Positions 7,097 through 15,741 of a DNA stretch of 43,964 nucleotides are shown here, piece by piece. Below the pieces are notes generated by a model, which saw nothing but the letters and a program-made list of their open reading frames with translations, did not search any database and had not been told where the DNA came from. The stretch is taken from contig JAGAJY010000135.1 in NCBI GenBank assembly GCA_017848125.1, positions 1 through 43,964 on the forward strand, in the 5' to 3' direction. The translations under genes and the position numbers were made by a program. Source of the DNA: Oscillospiraceae bacterium (GTDB lineage Bacteria > Bacillota > Clostridia > Oscillospirales > Ruminococcaceae). Position 1 is the stretch's first letter, and each line of letters begins with the position of its first letter.

Positions 7097-10000
7097 TATC
7101 TTCCTCCTGTTCTTGCAGACCTTGCATTTTCCGCATTAACAACGGTAGCAATGTATCTGCCGTTAATATCAATGACCCTGAAGCTCTGATGATTACCGCT
7201 TTCCGCAAAGCTTTTCACATAAGCCCCCGACTGAGAGCTTTCAGCCGTGTATTCTCTGGGAATGTAAGTGCTTTGAGCCGCATATCTGTCAGCAAAGCTT
7301 ATAGCTGCCGAAGCATTTACTGAAAAATCCTTATCGGCAAATACGCTTTCCATAGCCGTCTCCCAGTTTTCACGGAAAGCCGCCATAAAGCTTTCGCCGA
7401 ATAAGCTTCCCGCCTCATTCCCCATAGCGGAAAAATCCTCGGAATTTTCCGTAACGATATCCGCAATGGCACTGCTGTACCGTGAATCCTTTTCAAAGCC
7501 TTCCGACAGCCTTGCAAGCTTTTTGGGAGAGCGGAGAAGCTCGTTTGCAAAATGCAGAGCGTCCTCAGGGTCAAGCTCTAAAAGCTCGGAAATGATTTCA
7601 TCGGGAGTGTCCTTTTCAAGAAGCTCAGCGATTTTTGAAGCAAGCTGTTTTTTCGCCTGAATTTTCTTTTCAAAGGCTTCAAGGTCAATGCTTCTTGATC
7701 TGGTCTTTGCCCCCGTCCGTTTGTCGGTGTCCTCGGAAACATTGAAAATATCGCCGCTCTGAGAAAGCCTTGAAGCAAGACTGTTTCTTGATGAAATAAC
7801 CGAGTTGTATGCCCTTTCAAGAGAATCACGCTGCTTTTCGGCAGCACTCTCAGCCTCCTTTGCCGCCTTTTCGTCAGCGGCTTTCTGCTCTTTGAGCAAG
7901 GTAAGGTTGTAGTCCTTGTAAACCTCGCTGTTATGGTCAAGAGTGTCAATGAAAGCTCTCTGCTGCTCTGTGAGCCAGGAATCGTCATAGCCCTTTTCAA
8001 GCTGCTCTGTTTCAAGCTCTCTGAACTTATCCGAAACAAGCTTTTTCAGACTGCTTTCCTTTTCCTTAGCCGCCCTTTCAGCCGCCTTAGCCTCAGTCTC
8101 AGCAAGCTTTTCGTAATGCTCCGTGACCTCGTCGTACAGCTCATTCCATTCCTCGCTGTCCCTGTCGCTGTAGGCTTCAAGAAGCCTTTTCCTCTCAGCC
8201 CAGTATTCGCTTTCGGTCACAGCGTGTATCTTGTAGTTATGTTCAAGCTCACTCAAAGCCGCTTCAAGCATTTCCGACTGACGAACAACGCTGTCAACGC
8301 CGCCGTCAGGTGCGCTTTCGGCACCATTTGCCTCAGCCTGTGCCTTTTTCCATTCCTCGGCACGTTCCTTTTCACGATTGAGAACAGCTTTTGCGGCGGC
8401 TTCACGTTCTTTTTCGGCTTCAAGCCATTTTTTGCCCATATCGGGAGGGTCAGCCGCCCCCGTTATCATTGCCATACCGTCATCGTAAGCGGTTTTAAGT
8501 GATTCAGAGCCTTTTTCCACAATATCGACTGTTTCGTCAATTCCTGCCTTGTAGCTATTTACAAACTCTGTTGACCGCACATTGTTTATATCACCGCCGT
8601 ACAGTTCGCCGCCCGACAGAAGATTATCAAGGAATACCTGTGTGTTCTTCTGAGCATTGTCAAGAGCGTTGCACATATTGTTAAGCGTAATTTCCGCAGA
8701 TGTTGACCAATCATAATTAACAAGTCCATCAGCGATAGCTCCAAGCATTTCAATGGCGATCTGTCCAATATCGACGGTAGAGGTTTCGATGCCGTCAACA
8801 AAAGCATTTACAACACTTCCCAGAACAACAGGGATTTTTTCGGTAATGACTCCCAGCGTATCGGGCAATGCTTCTGCCACACCTACCATGAGCTGCATTA
8901 CAGCGTCAATCAGAGGGTCGATATTATCAAGTGCGGTGACAGCAATATCAATCGCCGCCCCCACCGCCGCAGGAATAAGTACATCAAGATTATCCCCAAG
9001 CCCCTCAGCAAGAGCCGAGACTACATCAGCCGCACCCTGAGCAAGAATATCGGCATTGTCAAGAATAGCTGTGATAAGAGCAGAGCAAAGGTCAACAGCC
9101 GAAAGTGCCACCTCAGGCAGAGAATCGGTAAGCCCCGAAAGGAGCGTGCCGACAATTTCATCAGCATTTTCCGTGACTATAGGGATAGCCGTTTCGGCAA
9201 GAGAAGAAAGGGTATCCAGAAGCGCCGAGATAAGAGCGTTTCCGCCCGATATGACATCGGGGAGCATAGCTTCAAGGGTCTCGGGGATAAGGGGCAGAAG
9301 GTCTGCCGCAAGCTCCGTAATGCCCACCGCCATCTGAGGAAGCACAGCCATAATACGGGGCATAAGATTGTCCGTAACGATAATCACGCTGTCAACAAGA
9401 TTCGATATGAGCCTGTCAAAATCCTGCGCAGGGTCTGCAATGCCCGTCAGAAGATTCTGATAAGCGCCCTTCATAGCGGCAATACTGCCCTGAATAGTGG
9501 TAGCCGCTTCCTTTGCTGTGGTGTCGGTAATTCCCATTTCCGTCTGTATAACGTGAATAGCCTCGATCATCTTGTCAAAGGAAACGCTGTTGACCGTTTC
9601 GGCAGTAACCGTCATACTGTCGCCCAGAACGCCCGAATCATTGATAAGCCTTGCCATTTCAGCCTGAGTGCCGCCGTAGCCCAGCTTAAGATTATCAAGA
9701 AGCATAAACTGACCTTTTGCAAAATTGGCGTATGCTGTTTTCAGTGTTTCAATATCCGACCCCATCTTGTTGGCATTGTCAGACATATCCACAATAGCCT
9801 GATTTGCTATCTCAGCCGCCTTTGCGGTGTCGCCGCCCAAGCCCTGCAGGAGAGAAGCCGAGAAGCTTGTCACCGTGCTCATATATTCATTAGCGGACAT
9901 TCCTGCGTTCTTGTATGCATTATCTGCATATCTTTTCACCGTTTCCGCAGAATCCTTGAAAAGCGTCTCAACACCGCCCACAAGCTGTTCATATTCGGAA

Positions 10001-10182
10001 AACGCAGCTACAGCACTTTTGGCAAGAGCCGCAACAGCCGCAGCCGCCGCAGCCGAAGCCGCAAGAGCCGCCTCTGAGATAATGCTCATAGCCTTTGAAG
10101 CCGTAGAGCCTATCCTCCCCATAACGCTGTTGAACTGAGTATCATCACCGATAATGCGGTAAACAATTTCACCGACCGTCAA
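7096..10182 (-). CDS. Tail tape measure protein
   Basis: 1028 residues. It begins VGEIVYRIIGDDTQFNSVMG, the typical opening of tape measures, followed by an Ala-rich hydrophobic segment (about 37-62), the conserved MSANEYM, TAYANFAKGQFMLLDNLKLG and YGGTQAEM motifs, long helical repeats (about 260-520) and a Lys/Glu-rich coiled-coil region (about 590-850). It sets tail length and helps DNA entry; about 1000 residues would correspond to a tail of about 150 nm by the usual rule. The start is TTG at 10182, directly after the upstream TAA, with a strong GAGGGGGG site. Longest gene in the prophage. Confidence 0.95.
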   Translation of the reverse strand: MTVGEIVYRIIGDDTQFNSVMGRIGSTASKAMSIISEAALAASAAAAAAVAALAKSAVAAFSEYEQLVGGVETLFKDSAETVKRYADNAYKNAGMSANEYMSTVTSFSASLLQGLGGDTAKAAEIANQAIVDMSDNANKMGSDIETLKTAYANFAKGQFMLLDNLKLGYGGTQAEMARLINDSGVLGDSMTVTAETVNSVSFDKMIEAIHVIQTEMGITDTTAKEAATTIQGSIAAMKGAYQNLLTGIADPAQDFDRLISNLVDSVIIVTDNLMPRIMAVLPQMAVGITELAADLLPLIPETLEAMLPDVISGGNALISALLDTLSSLAETAIPIVTENADEIVGTLLSGLTDSLPEVALSAVDLCSALITAILDNADILAQGAADVVSALAEGLGDNLDVLIPAAVGAAIDIAVTALDNIDPLIDAVMQLMVGVAEALPDTLGVITEKIPVVLGSVVNAFVDGIETSTVDIGQIAIEMLGAIADGLVNYDWSTSAEITLNNMCNALDNAQKNTQVFLDNLLSGGELYGGDINNVRSTEFVNSYKAGIDETVDIVEKGSESLKTAYDDGMAMITGAADPPDMGKKWLEAEKEREAAAKAVLNREKERAEEWKKAQAEANGAESAPDGGVDSVVRQSEMLEAALSELEHNYKIHAVTESEYWAERKRLLEAYSDRDSEEWNELYDEVTEHYEKLAETEAKAAERAAKEKESSLKKLVSDKFRELETEQLEKGYDDSWLTEQQRAFIDTLDHNSEVYKDYNLTLLKEQKAADEKAAKEAESAAEKQRDSLERAYNSVISSRNSLASRLSQSGDIFNVSEDTDKRTGAKTRSRSIDLEAFEKKIQAKKQLASKIAELLEKDTPDEIISELLELDPEDALHFANELLRSPKKLARLSEGFEKDSRYSSAIADIVTENSEDFSAMGNEAGSLFGESFMAAFRENWETAMESVFADKDFSVNASAAISFADRYAAQSTYIPREYTAESSQSGAYVKSFAESGNHQSFRVIDINGRYIATVVNAENARSARTGGR

Positions 10183-10797
10183 TTACTTATCCCCCCTCTT
10201 TTCCATAGCCTCCCTGTGAATACGTTCAATATCCGCAAGAATAGCCCTGTTTCTGTCCTCTGCACTTGCATACCTCTTTCGGGGTACAGCTTTCAGAGCA
10301 TAAGCCGCTTTTAGCCTATGCACCCTTGCCTTTTCCGAAGGGGATTTTATATCGGAGAGCCTTTCCGACCTTATGCCGATTATCCTTTTGAGCTTGCATT
10401 CATCGGGAAGCCCCTTGAACAGAGCGCAGAAGTCCAGCCAATGAAGCTTTGCCCTGTTAAGGTCAATGCCGTAAGCACTCAGAAAGTCGGCATAAAAATA
10501 TGCCTCGTCCTCCTCAAAATCAAAAACAGGCTCAGCGGAATCCATAACGCCGCCCTTGCCGCTTTTTGACCTTGAAGAAAAGCCCGAAGCATAAAAATCT
10601 GTCATAGCCTGAGCGGCAGCCTTTTCCGAAACTCCCTCGGGAAGCCCCGCAAAGTAAAAGCGAGCCGCAAGCTCTCTCAGCCTTTTGCTGTCATCTGACT
10701 GCACCGCCGCCGAAAAGCCGCACATCAGACGAAAATCAGGGTCAACAGGGACCTTTATCCCGTCAATGACAACTACCTTACTTTTCGGGCTGAACAT
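10183..10797 (-). CDS. Tail assembly protein, bacteriophage Gp15 family
   Basis: 204 residues. FDFEEDEAYFYADFLSAYGI followed by DLNRAKLHWLDF and LFKGLP is the signature of the Gp15 family, which lies just before the tape measure in many Bacillota siphophages and is regarded as a tail assembly chaperone. I start at the ATG at 10797 (preceded by GGTGAGG), inside the 3' end of the upstream gene (overlap 20 bp). The C-terminus is strongly basic. The overlapping pair resembles lambda G/T in position, but this gene has its own ribosome site, so no frameshift needs to be assumed. Confidence 0.85.
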   Translation of the reverse strand: MFSPKSKVVVIDGIKVPVDPDFRLMCGFSAAVQSDDSKRLRELAARFYFAGLPEGVSEKAAAQAMTDFYASGFSSRSKSGKGGVMDSAEPVFDFEEDEAYFYADFLSAYGIDLNRAKLHWLDFCALFKGLPDECKLKRIIGIRSERLSDIKSPSEKARVHRLKAAYALKAVPRKRYASAEDRNRAILADIERIHREAMEKRGDK

Positions 10798-11113
10798 CAG
10801 CCTCACCTGCGATCCTTTCCATAAAAGCGGTAAGCTCGTCGTAAATGTATTTAAGTACAGCAAAACGCTCGGTTATATCGGGAAATCTGCCCGAAAAAAT
10901 CTTTTTTGCAGACCCCTTTCCGAGAATGCTGTCAATAGCCCTGTCAAACATTCCGCAGGCACGGTCGTTTCCCATATCATCACAGTTTTTCATACGGGAA
11001 AAGAAGTCCTTCGCATTGTTCAGCCTGTCAATAAGAGACTTCTGAAAAACCACGCTGTATCTGCGGTCCTCTATTTCGATAACGCATACCCTGTTATTGA
11101 ATTTAAAGCCCAT
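10778..11113 (-). CDS. Tail assembly chaperone-like protein
   Basis: 111 residues from the ATG at 11113 (AAAGGAA upstream). It begins MGFKFNNRVCVIEIEDRRYS and has a helical core (FDRAIDSILG, FAVLKYIYDELTAFM). Size, position between tail tube and Gp15/tape measure, and the 20-bp overlap with Gp15 match the first tail assembly chaperone of siphophages. An intrinsic terminator and the toxin-antitoxin cassette separate it from the tail-tube gene. Confidence 0.65.
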   Translation of the reverse strand: MGFKFNNRVCVIEIEDRRYSVVFQKSLIDRLNNAKDFFSRMKNCDDMGNDRACGMFDRAIDSILGKGSAKKIFSGRFPDITERFAVLKYIYDELTAFMERIAGEADVQPEK

Positions 11114-11135
11114 ATTTTTCAGTTCCTTTCGCAAT

Positions 11136-11180
11136 AAAAAAAGCGCCTTGCTTCCCAAATATGAGAAGCAAAACGCTTTT
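11136..11180 (-). terminator. Terminator of the toxin-antitoxin cassette
   Basis: On the minus strand AAAAGCGTTTTGCTTC (11180-11165) pairs with GAAGCAAGGCGCTTTT (11154-11139), a 16-bp stem with two G-T pairs, then more T residues. A strong intrinsic terminator inside the late operon. Confidence 0.85.
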
Positions 11181-11196
11181 AACTTTATTTTGTTGT

Positions 11197-11490
11197 TTAT
11201 TTTCCGAACAGATCGCTGTGTGAGCCTGTTCGCACAAGAGACAGTACAAGAACATCTTCATAGAGACGATATATGAGCAGCCAGTCAGGCTCAATATGAA
11301 GCTCTCTGTGAGATTTCCAGTTGCCGTTAAGTGCATGGTCATTATACATGCGTATCAGCTCTTCGGTCTTATCTCCTGCGGCTATCATTTTGATAACGCT
11401 TTCAAGAAGCTTGATATCACAGCCACGCTTCTTTGCAAGCTTAAGCTCCCGCTTAAACTGAGATGTCATTTTAATGCTGTACTTAATCAT
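11197..11490 (-). CDS. YafQ-family toxin (RelE superfamily mRNA interferase)
   Basis: 97 residues. The catalytic pattern of E. coli YafQ (His50, His63, Asp67, Trp68, His87, Phe91) is fully matched by His52, His65, Asp69, Trp70, His91 and Phe95, with the typical ELHIEPDWLLIYR and TGSHSDLF segments. It should cleave mRNA on the ribosome when free of its antitoxin. The gene overlaps the antitoxin stop by eight bases and is followed by its own terminator. It sits between tail-tube and tail-chaperone genes, so it is a cargo (moron) gene, not a structural one. Confidence 0.9.
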   Translation of the reverse strand: MIKYSIKMTSQFKRELKLAKKRGCDIKLLESVIKMIAAGDKTEELIRMYNDHALNGNWKSHRELHIEPDWLLIYRLYEDVLVLSLVRTGSHSDLFGK

Positions 11491-11698
11491 CTTCGCTCAG
11501 GATCTCCTCAAACATTTTTTCGACATCGGTATAGCTTTTAACATTGGGGTCCGTAGCGATCCTGTCCGCTTCAAGCATAGCCTGTCGTGTCTCTTCATTG
11601 GGGATATCGGTTATTGAGCGAAGAAAAGCGATAAAGGTATCAAGCTGTTCTTCTGAAAGCATATCAATAAGACAGTAGGCGTATTCTCTTGTACTCAT
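11483..11698 (-). CDS. Antitoxin partner of the YafQ-type toxin
   Basis: 71 residues: an N-terminal helical segment (MLSEEQLDTFIAFLRSI), then the stretch NEETRQAMLEADRIATDPN and an acidic end (EKMFEEILSEDD). This matches the toxin-wrapping C-terminus of RelB-like antitoxins that accompany clostridial YafQ toxins. It should neutralise the toxin and repress the cassette promoter. AAGGGAG lies eight bases before the ATG. Own promoter and inverted-repeat operator directly upstream. Confidence 0.82.
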   Translation of the reverse strand: MSTREYAYCLIDMLSEEQLDTFIAFLRSITDIPNEETRQAMLEADRIATDPNVKSYTDVEKMFEEILSEDD

Positions 11699-11705
11699 AA
11701 AATCA

Positions 11706-11750
11706 GCTCCCTTCTGATTATATTATACACCATCAGGGAGCCGAAATCAA
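11706..11750 (-). promoter_or_regulatory. Toxin-antitoxin promoter and operator
   Basis: On the minus strand TTGATT (11750-11745), 17 bases, TATAAT (11727-11722). An imperfect inverted repeat, ATCAGGGAGC on the plus strand at 11732-11741 and GCTCCCTTCTGAT at 11706-11718, brackets the -10. This is the arrangement of an autoregulated toxin-antitoxin operon, and it makes the cassette independent of late phage transcription. Confidence 0.8.
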
Positions 11751-11764
11751 GAGCCTTTGAAAAA

Positions 11765-12433
11765 TTACACTCCGCTCTTATCGGTATCGGCAGTCTTTGA
11801 GTAATACTTACCCTCAGCCCATTCGGGAGCAGTATCGCCTGTTACAGCTGTAAATCTGCCGTCCGAGCGTACAAAATAAGAGGCGTAAGCCGTGCTCCAG
11901 TCCGCAGGCTGTTCCTTTGTAAGAGCGTAGCCGCCGAAGCCCATATATTCAAGCTTTGCAGGGTCCTCACCCGACTTCTTGATACTGCCGCCGATGGAAA
12001 GATTCTCCTCAGGCGCACCCGAGCCGTCGTCCGACATAATAAGCGTGCCCTTTCCAAGCTCTCCCTGTCCCGTGAGAACATCAAGATAAGCGTATCTCAC
12101 AATGGACTTCTGACCCTTTGCATACTTCATTTCAAAGGAAGTAACAAAGTCCTGGAAGGGGTCGCCCTTGTAGCGCTCAGCCTTGAAGTCAATAGTTCTC
12201 TGATTGCCTGTTTTCATAGAGGATTCGCCGTGATAGTAGTAGGACGAGGTCTTTTCCTTGGGATTAAGCGAGGAAGAACGGTCGGTAAAGCCCATATACG
12301 CAACCTCGAAATCATCAACGTCCGCATTCTGGGCTTCGGTAATATCCACCGCAAGAACGACCTGATCTGTGGTGATAAACCCCTCAAAAGCGGGATTTGT
12401 GGCAACTGTCGCAAAAAGCTCCTTAAGCTTCAT
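11765..12433 (-). CDS. Major tail tube protein
   Basis: 222 residues. Features typical of siphophage tail tube proteins: short N-terminal strand, a YMGFTDRSSSLNPKEKTSSY region, SMKTGNQRTIDFKAERYKGD and a conserved run of small beta strands, with a C-terminal segment (about 175-222) that may be a surface decoration. It polymerises into the tail tube around the tape measure. Position after the connector genes and before the chaperones supports the assignment. Confidence 0.82.
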   Translation of the reverse strand: MKLKELFATVATNPAFEGFITTDQVVLAVDITEAQNADVDDFEVAYMGFTDRSSSLNPKEKTSSYYYHGESSMKTGNQRTIDFKAERYKGDPFQDFVTSFEMKYAKGQKSIVRYAYLDVLTGQGELGKGTLIMSDDGSGAPEENLSIGGSIKKSGEDPAKLEYMGFGGYALTKEQPADWSTAYASYFVRSDGRFTAVTGDTAPEWAEGKYYSKTADTDKSGV

Positions 12434-12439
12434 AAATTA

Positions 12440-12817
12440 TCATCCTTTCATATAAAAAGTAAATTCAATGCTTGATGTGTAAATGATGTATTTCTCATTG
12501 TGCATTGTGGGAGAGGGGAGAGAGTTTATTCTGACCGAGGGCTGAGAAATGCCGTCAATGCGAAAAACAGCGTTTGTCAGCCTTTCACCGATACCGCACA
12601 GCTTTTCCACAACAGCCTCCTGCCTGCTGTTTATGTCCATTGCCGATACAGAAAAGATAAGGGACTGCTTTGAGCCGCCCCCGTAATATTTTCTGACCTT
12701 TTTGTTTCCCGAATAGATAATAGCGCTTTCACCCGAAGCGGAAACCACTCCGATACGGTCAATGCCGCCAAGCCGCCTCAGCTCCTCGGCAATGTCCGTG
12801 TAAATATTGCCCTTCAT
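12440..12817 (-). CDS. Tail completion / minor capsid protein 3-like
   Basis: 125 residues, with EELRRLGGIDRIGV near the N-terminus and a C-terminal SIEFTFYMKG. Size and order (after a Minor_capsid_2-like gene, before the tail tube) match the A118-type Minor_capsid_3 or tail-terminator protein that closes the tail at the head side. Four-base overlap with the upstream gene. Confidence 0.6.
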   Translation of the reverse strand: MKGNIYTDIAEELRRLGGIDRIGVVSASGESAIIYSGNKKVRKYYGGGSKQSLIFSVSAMDINSRQEAVVEKLCGIGERLTNAVFRIDGISQPSVRINSLPSPTMHNEKYIIYTSSIEFTFYMKG

Positions 12818-13161
12818 CTGCCTATCTCCTCTCTGTATGTCCTGTCAAAAACAGCCTTCCAATTATCTCCGAAATCTGCCTCAGCCCTTGCGCACCATTG
12901 TGGAGAGGCATTGGGATTCTTGTCCCTTCTTGCACGAGGGAAGGTGTACTGATATTCAGCATAGGGCTCAGCCCATTTCAGTACACCGCTTTCAAAATCG
13001 CTGTTTATGAGCGAGGACTGTATCAGCGCACCCGTGTCCTGCTTGCAGTAGAAATTGCAGTCTGAAAGCGCTTCCTCTGCGGTCATAGCTACAGCTTTCA
13101 GCCTTGCCGATTCCATAACAGAGGAGGAAACAGCCGAACTCATATCAAGCTCTATCCTCAT
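12814..13161 (-). CDS. Minor capsid protein 2-like (head-tail joining)
   Basis: 115 residues. The central QDTGALIQSSLI followed by LKWAEPYAEYQYTFPRARRD is the pattern of Minor_capsid_2 proteins of A118-like phages, thought to join head and tail. Genes overlap on both sides by four bases, so the set is translationally coupled. Confidence 0.75.
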   Translation of the reverse strand: MRIELDMSSAVSSSVMESARLKAVAMTAEEALSDCNFYCKQDTGALIQSSLINSDFESGVLKWAEPYAEYQYTFPRARRDKNPNASPQWCARAEADFGDNWKAVFDRTYREEIGR

Positions 13162-13505
13162 TTCAGCAGCACCTCCAGATGATGAATGTCCACAGCACCG
13201 TAAAAGGTCTGCACCTCGGTGATGATGTATCTGTCGTTTCCGAATAATATCTCATCGCCCGTTTCAAAGGAAACATTATCGGGCACAGAGGAAAATGCGT
13301 CATAGAACATTTTCGCCCTTACCTCGGGAATATCTCCCGAAAGGCTGAATCTCTGAGAACGGCAGGGCTCTATGCGTACAAAGCTTACAGGAGTTTCGGA
13401 AACTTCTTCAGAGCCGCCCCAGCCGTCAGAGGAAAGCTTTTTTACAAGTGTGACCTTGTGGGGCAGTATGTACCGTGGAATAGGTGCTGTCAGCATACGC
13501 CGCAC
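13158..13505 (-). CDS. Minor capsid protein 1-like (head closure)
   Basis: 115 residues, beta-rich. It includes LPHKVTLVKKLSSDGWGG and an AKMFYDAFSSVPDNVSFE segment, typical of Minor_capsid_1 / head-closure proteins. Acts after the connector to close the filled head. Its start overlaps the upstream connector gene by 16 bases. Confidence 0.72.
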   Translation of the reverse strand: MRRMLTAPIPRYILPHKVTLVKKLSSDGWGGSEEVSETPVSFVRIEPCRSQRFSLSGDIPEVRAKMFYDAFSSVPDNVSFETGDEILFGNDRYIITEVQTFYGAVDIHHLEVLLK

Positions 13506-13858
13506 CCCCTGAACAAAAGCCCCGCCTTGTCAAGATAAGCCTCTGCCGATGAGCATATACCCATAGCCCCAAAGCCCTCAGAAGATGCATTGCCCTGAGA
13601 CATTGAGAATGAGCCTACAGAAAGACTTTGTGTGTTCCCCGATACAGAAGCCGCCCACATCTCCACTCCGCCGCACAGCCCCATATGCTCCGCCTGAGCG
13701 CATACGGCAAGAGCATACTGCTCCTGTTGATATTCACCCTGAGGAGCAGAGAGAACAGCACATTCCACCGCCCTCTCCGCCCTTGTCAGCAGGCGGTCAA
13801 TATCGGGAAAATCAGTTCCGCCGAAGCTTGTGTAATAGAAATCTGAATTGACCGCCAT
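13490..13858 (-). CDS. Head-tail connector protein (gp6-like)
   Basis: 122 residues. FPDIDRLLTRAERAVE at the N-terminus and an overall mostly helical profile match the head-tail connector (gp6/SPP1 gp15-like) that binds the portal. It directly follows the capsid gene as in related phages. The C-terminus is Cys/Gly-rich (FRGCGVC), unusual but within normal variation. Confidence 0.68.
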   Translation of the reverse strand: MAVNSDFYYTSFGGTDFPDIDRLLTRAERAVECAVLSAPQGEYQQEQYALAVCAQAEHMGLCGGVEMWAASVSGNTQSLSVGSFSMSQGNASSEGFGAMGICSSAEAYLDKAGLLFRGCGVC

Positions 13859-13870
13859 AAGCTCACCTCA

Positions 13871-14974
13871 TTATGCCTTGATCGCAGAAGCGGCAGGATT
13901 GATATATCCGGAGCTTACAGCAGTCTTGCCGCTGTTGAAGCATACGACCTCGATAATATCCCCTGCGCTTACGCTGATCTCTGTAGTGCCGCTTGTAAGG
14001 GCTGTGCCTGCATACGCTGTGTCGGTCACGCCGAAAGCGGCTCTTTCCGAAGGATTCACCTTGTAGGCATAAGTGCCGTTTGCCTCGCCGCCTGCGGAAA
14101 CAGTAACGACAGTCTTGCCCTTTGTGCTTCCTGCCGCCGCCGCAAGAACAAGGTGAGCAGGAGAATATACGGCTCTGATAGCCGCAGAACGCAGGACCTT
14201 ATGGTCGTAGGCAAGTCTGCCCTGAACTGCGCTTGCACCGATGTACTTGCCGCTCTGGCTGAGGTCCTGAATATGAACAGGAACGGAAAATTCCTCCGCT
14301 CTTGTGGCAAAGCGGGGGTGACCTGCAAGCATAGCAAGGTTTGCGGTGCTGTCGTTCCACTCAATAACCTTGAAGCCTGCAATTTTGCCCACAACGCCCT
14401 CCTGAACAACAGCGTCGCCAAGGTCAGAAGCCTTGATAAACTCAGGGGATTTCAGTACGCACGCCATAGTGTCGGGAGTAACGAGCAGATAACGCTTTCC
14501 GTCATCGGGAATGTTCGCCTTGCTCATAGCCGTCCTGATGTCAACGATCGTGCCGTAAACCGTATCGGCGGCAAGAGCAGCCACATTCATAGACGTAGCT
14601 CCTGCAATAAGAACGGAAGCACCGTCGTTGTCGATAACCGAAGCAAGTGCATAGCCTGCGCTGTCAAGCCTGTCCGCAACAAGATTGTCGGGAACCAGCT
14701 GTGCGTCATAGCCGTCGATTATCTCATTAACAGCCTTGTCCTTGCTGATAGGGAAGTTCTCGTATGTGGTAGAGCCTGTGCCTGCGGTAATGCCGTTAGC
14801 CTTGTCGTAATCGGAAACAGCCACCTCCGTATCTCTTACGGGGATCTTTACAACTCCCGCTTTGGGGCTGCCCTCATAATCGTTGTTGAATACAACGCCT
14901 GTTTTCAGCTTGTTCTCCTTTCTGATCTTAGCAAGAACAAGCGAAGAATATCTTTCCTGTGCCTCATGTGCCAT
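13871..14974 (-). CDS. Major capsid protein
   Basis: 367 residues. The N-terminal region (VVFNNDYEGSPKAGVVKIPV), the DNLVADRLDSAGYALASVID helix and the LLVTPDTMACVLKSPEF segment fit HK97-fold coat proteins of the P22-like/A118-like type. Residues about 285-367 look like an Ig-like or surface add-on domain rich in Gly, Thr and Ser. It forms the icosahedral shell with the scaffold protein encoded upstream. A clear ribosome site (AAAGGAA) precedes the ATG. Confidence 0.88.
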   Translation of the reverse strand: MAHEAQERYSSLVLAKIRKENKLKTGVVFNNDYEGSPKAGVVKIPVRDTEVAVSDYDKANGITAGTGSTTYENFPISKDKAVNEIIDGYDAQLVPDNLVADRLDSAGYALASVIDNDGASVLIAGATSMNVAALAADTVYGTIVDIRTAMSKANIPDDGKRYLLVTPDTMACVLKSPEFIKASDLGDAVVQEGVVGKIAGFKVIEWNDSTANLAMLAGHPRFATRAEEFSVPVHIQDLSQSGKYIGASAVQGRLAYDHKVLRSAAIRAVYSPAHLVLAAAAGSTKGKTVVTVSAGGEANGTYAYKVNPSERAAFGVTDTAYAGTALTSGTTEISVSAGDIIEVVCFNSGKTAVSSGYINPAASAIKA

Positions 14975-15005
14975 AATAAATTACCATTCCTTTCTTGAAA
15001 GTTTT

Positions 15006-15602
15006 TCATATTTTAAGGTCGGGATTTTTTGCGAGAAAAGCGGCTTCAACTCCCGAAGGCTGAGAGCCGTTCTTTCCGCCGAAGCTCACGCCTGTTGTGA
15101 TACCTGCCTGAGCCTCGTTCTTTGCGGTGCAGAATGAGGGGTATTTTGCAATGACCTCTCCGATAGCCTTGTCAATGGTGGTGTTTTCGTCTGTCCTTGC
15201 CATTGCAAGAGCGATAACGTCCTCCACAGCCTCAGCGATTACGCCCCTTGAAAGAGCGGCGCATTTTGCCTCGGAAACACAAAGCAGTCTTTCAGCCTCT
15301 GCCTGTGCCTTTTCGGCGGCAGAGATTTTTTCTGCGGAAAGCTCCTCTGCGGTTTTCTGACTGTCCTTCCATTCCTTGAAGGCTTTCAGCTCCTCCTTTG
15401 AGGGCATATCCTTCTTCTGCCTTTCAAGCCTCTGACGAACTATGTCGTCAAGCTCCTTCTGGGTAAATGTTTTTTCCGTCTGACCCTCTGCGGACGTAGA
15501 TACAGCAGCCGCATTATCTGCGTTGCCCTTTGAATCACCTCCTGTGTTTTCAGCCGTATTTTTTACGGTTTCGGTTGCGGTTGTGTTTGTGGTTTCTGCC
15601 AT
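15006..15602 (-). CDS. Phage scaffolding protein (DUF4355-like)
   Basis: 198 residues. A Thr/Asn-rich flexible N-terminus (1-45), FTQKELDDIVRQRLERQKKD (about 46-65), then a Lys/Glu/Ala coiled coil to about 115, and a C-terminal domain with EDVIALAMARTDENTTIDKAI. Typical of scaffolding proteins that guide capsid assembly and leave before packaging. It lies directly before the capsid gene, but directly after the terminator of the antirepressor cassette, so its transcription must come through that terminator or from an unseen promoter. Confidence 0.82.
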   Translation of the reverse strand: MAETTNTTATETVKNTAENTGGDSKGNADNAAAVSTSAEGQTEKTFTQKELDDIVRQRLERQKKDMPSKEELKAFKEWKDSQKTAEELSAEKISAAEKAQAEAERLLCVSEAKCAALSRGVIAEAVEDVIALAMARTDENTTIDKAIGEVIAKYPSFCTAKNEAQAGITTGVSFGGKNGSQPSGVEAAFLAKNPDLKI

Positions 15603-15680
15603 TGTGATTACCTCCGTTTATAGCCTGTCGGCTTTTATTTCCGTCCGCAGTTTAACGCCGTAAGTACGTTTCGGGCAGGG

Positions 15681-15723
15681 CATAATAAAAGCGCCCTTTC
15701 TCCAATTGTTGGAGAAAGAACGC
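15681..15723 (-). terminator. Terminator of the antirepressor cassette
   Basis: A 15-bp stem, GCGTTCTTTCTCCAA with TTGGAGAAAGGGCGC (two G-T pairs, three-base loop), followed on the minus strand by TTTTATTATG. Strong intrinsic terminator between the antirepressor and the scaffold gene; similar in make-up to the toxin-antitoxin terminator at 11136-11180. Confidence 0.88.
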
Positions 15724-15741
15724 TTGAAAACTATATTTTTT

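Noticed and set aside
10778..10797. Programmed frameshift joining the two tail chaperone genes (lambda G/T type)
   Set aside because: The second gene has its own ATG and GGTGAGG site in the overlap and no clear slippery site.
11103..11342. 79-codon minus-strand frame across the toxin end and terminator
   Set aside because: Overlaps the terminator stem and the toxin gene in another frame; no ribosome site.
14153..14998. 281-codon plus-strand open frame opposite the capsid gene
   Set aside because: Shadow of the capsid gene; low-complexity composition without domain features.
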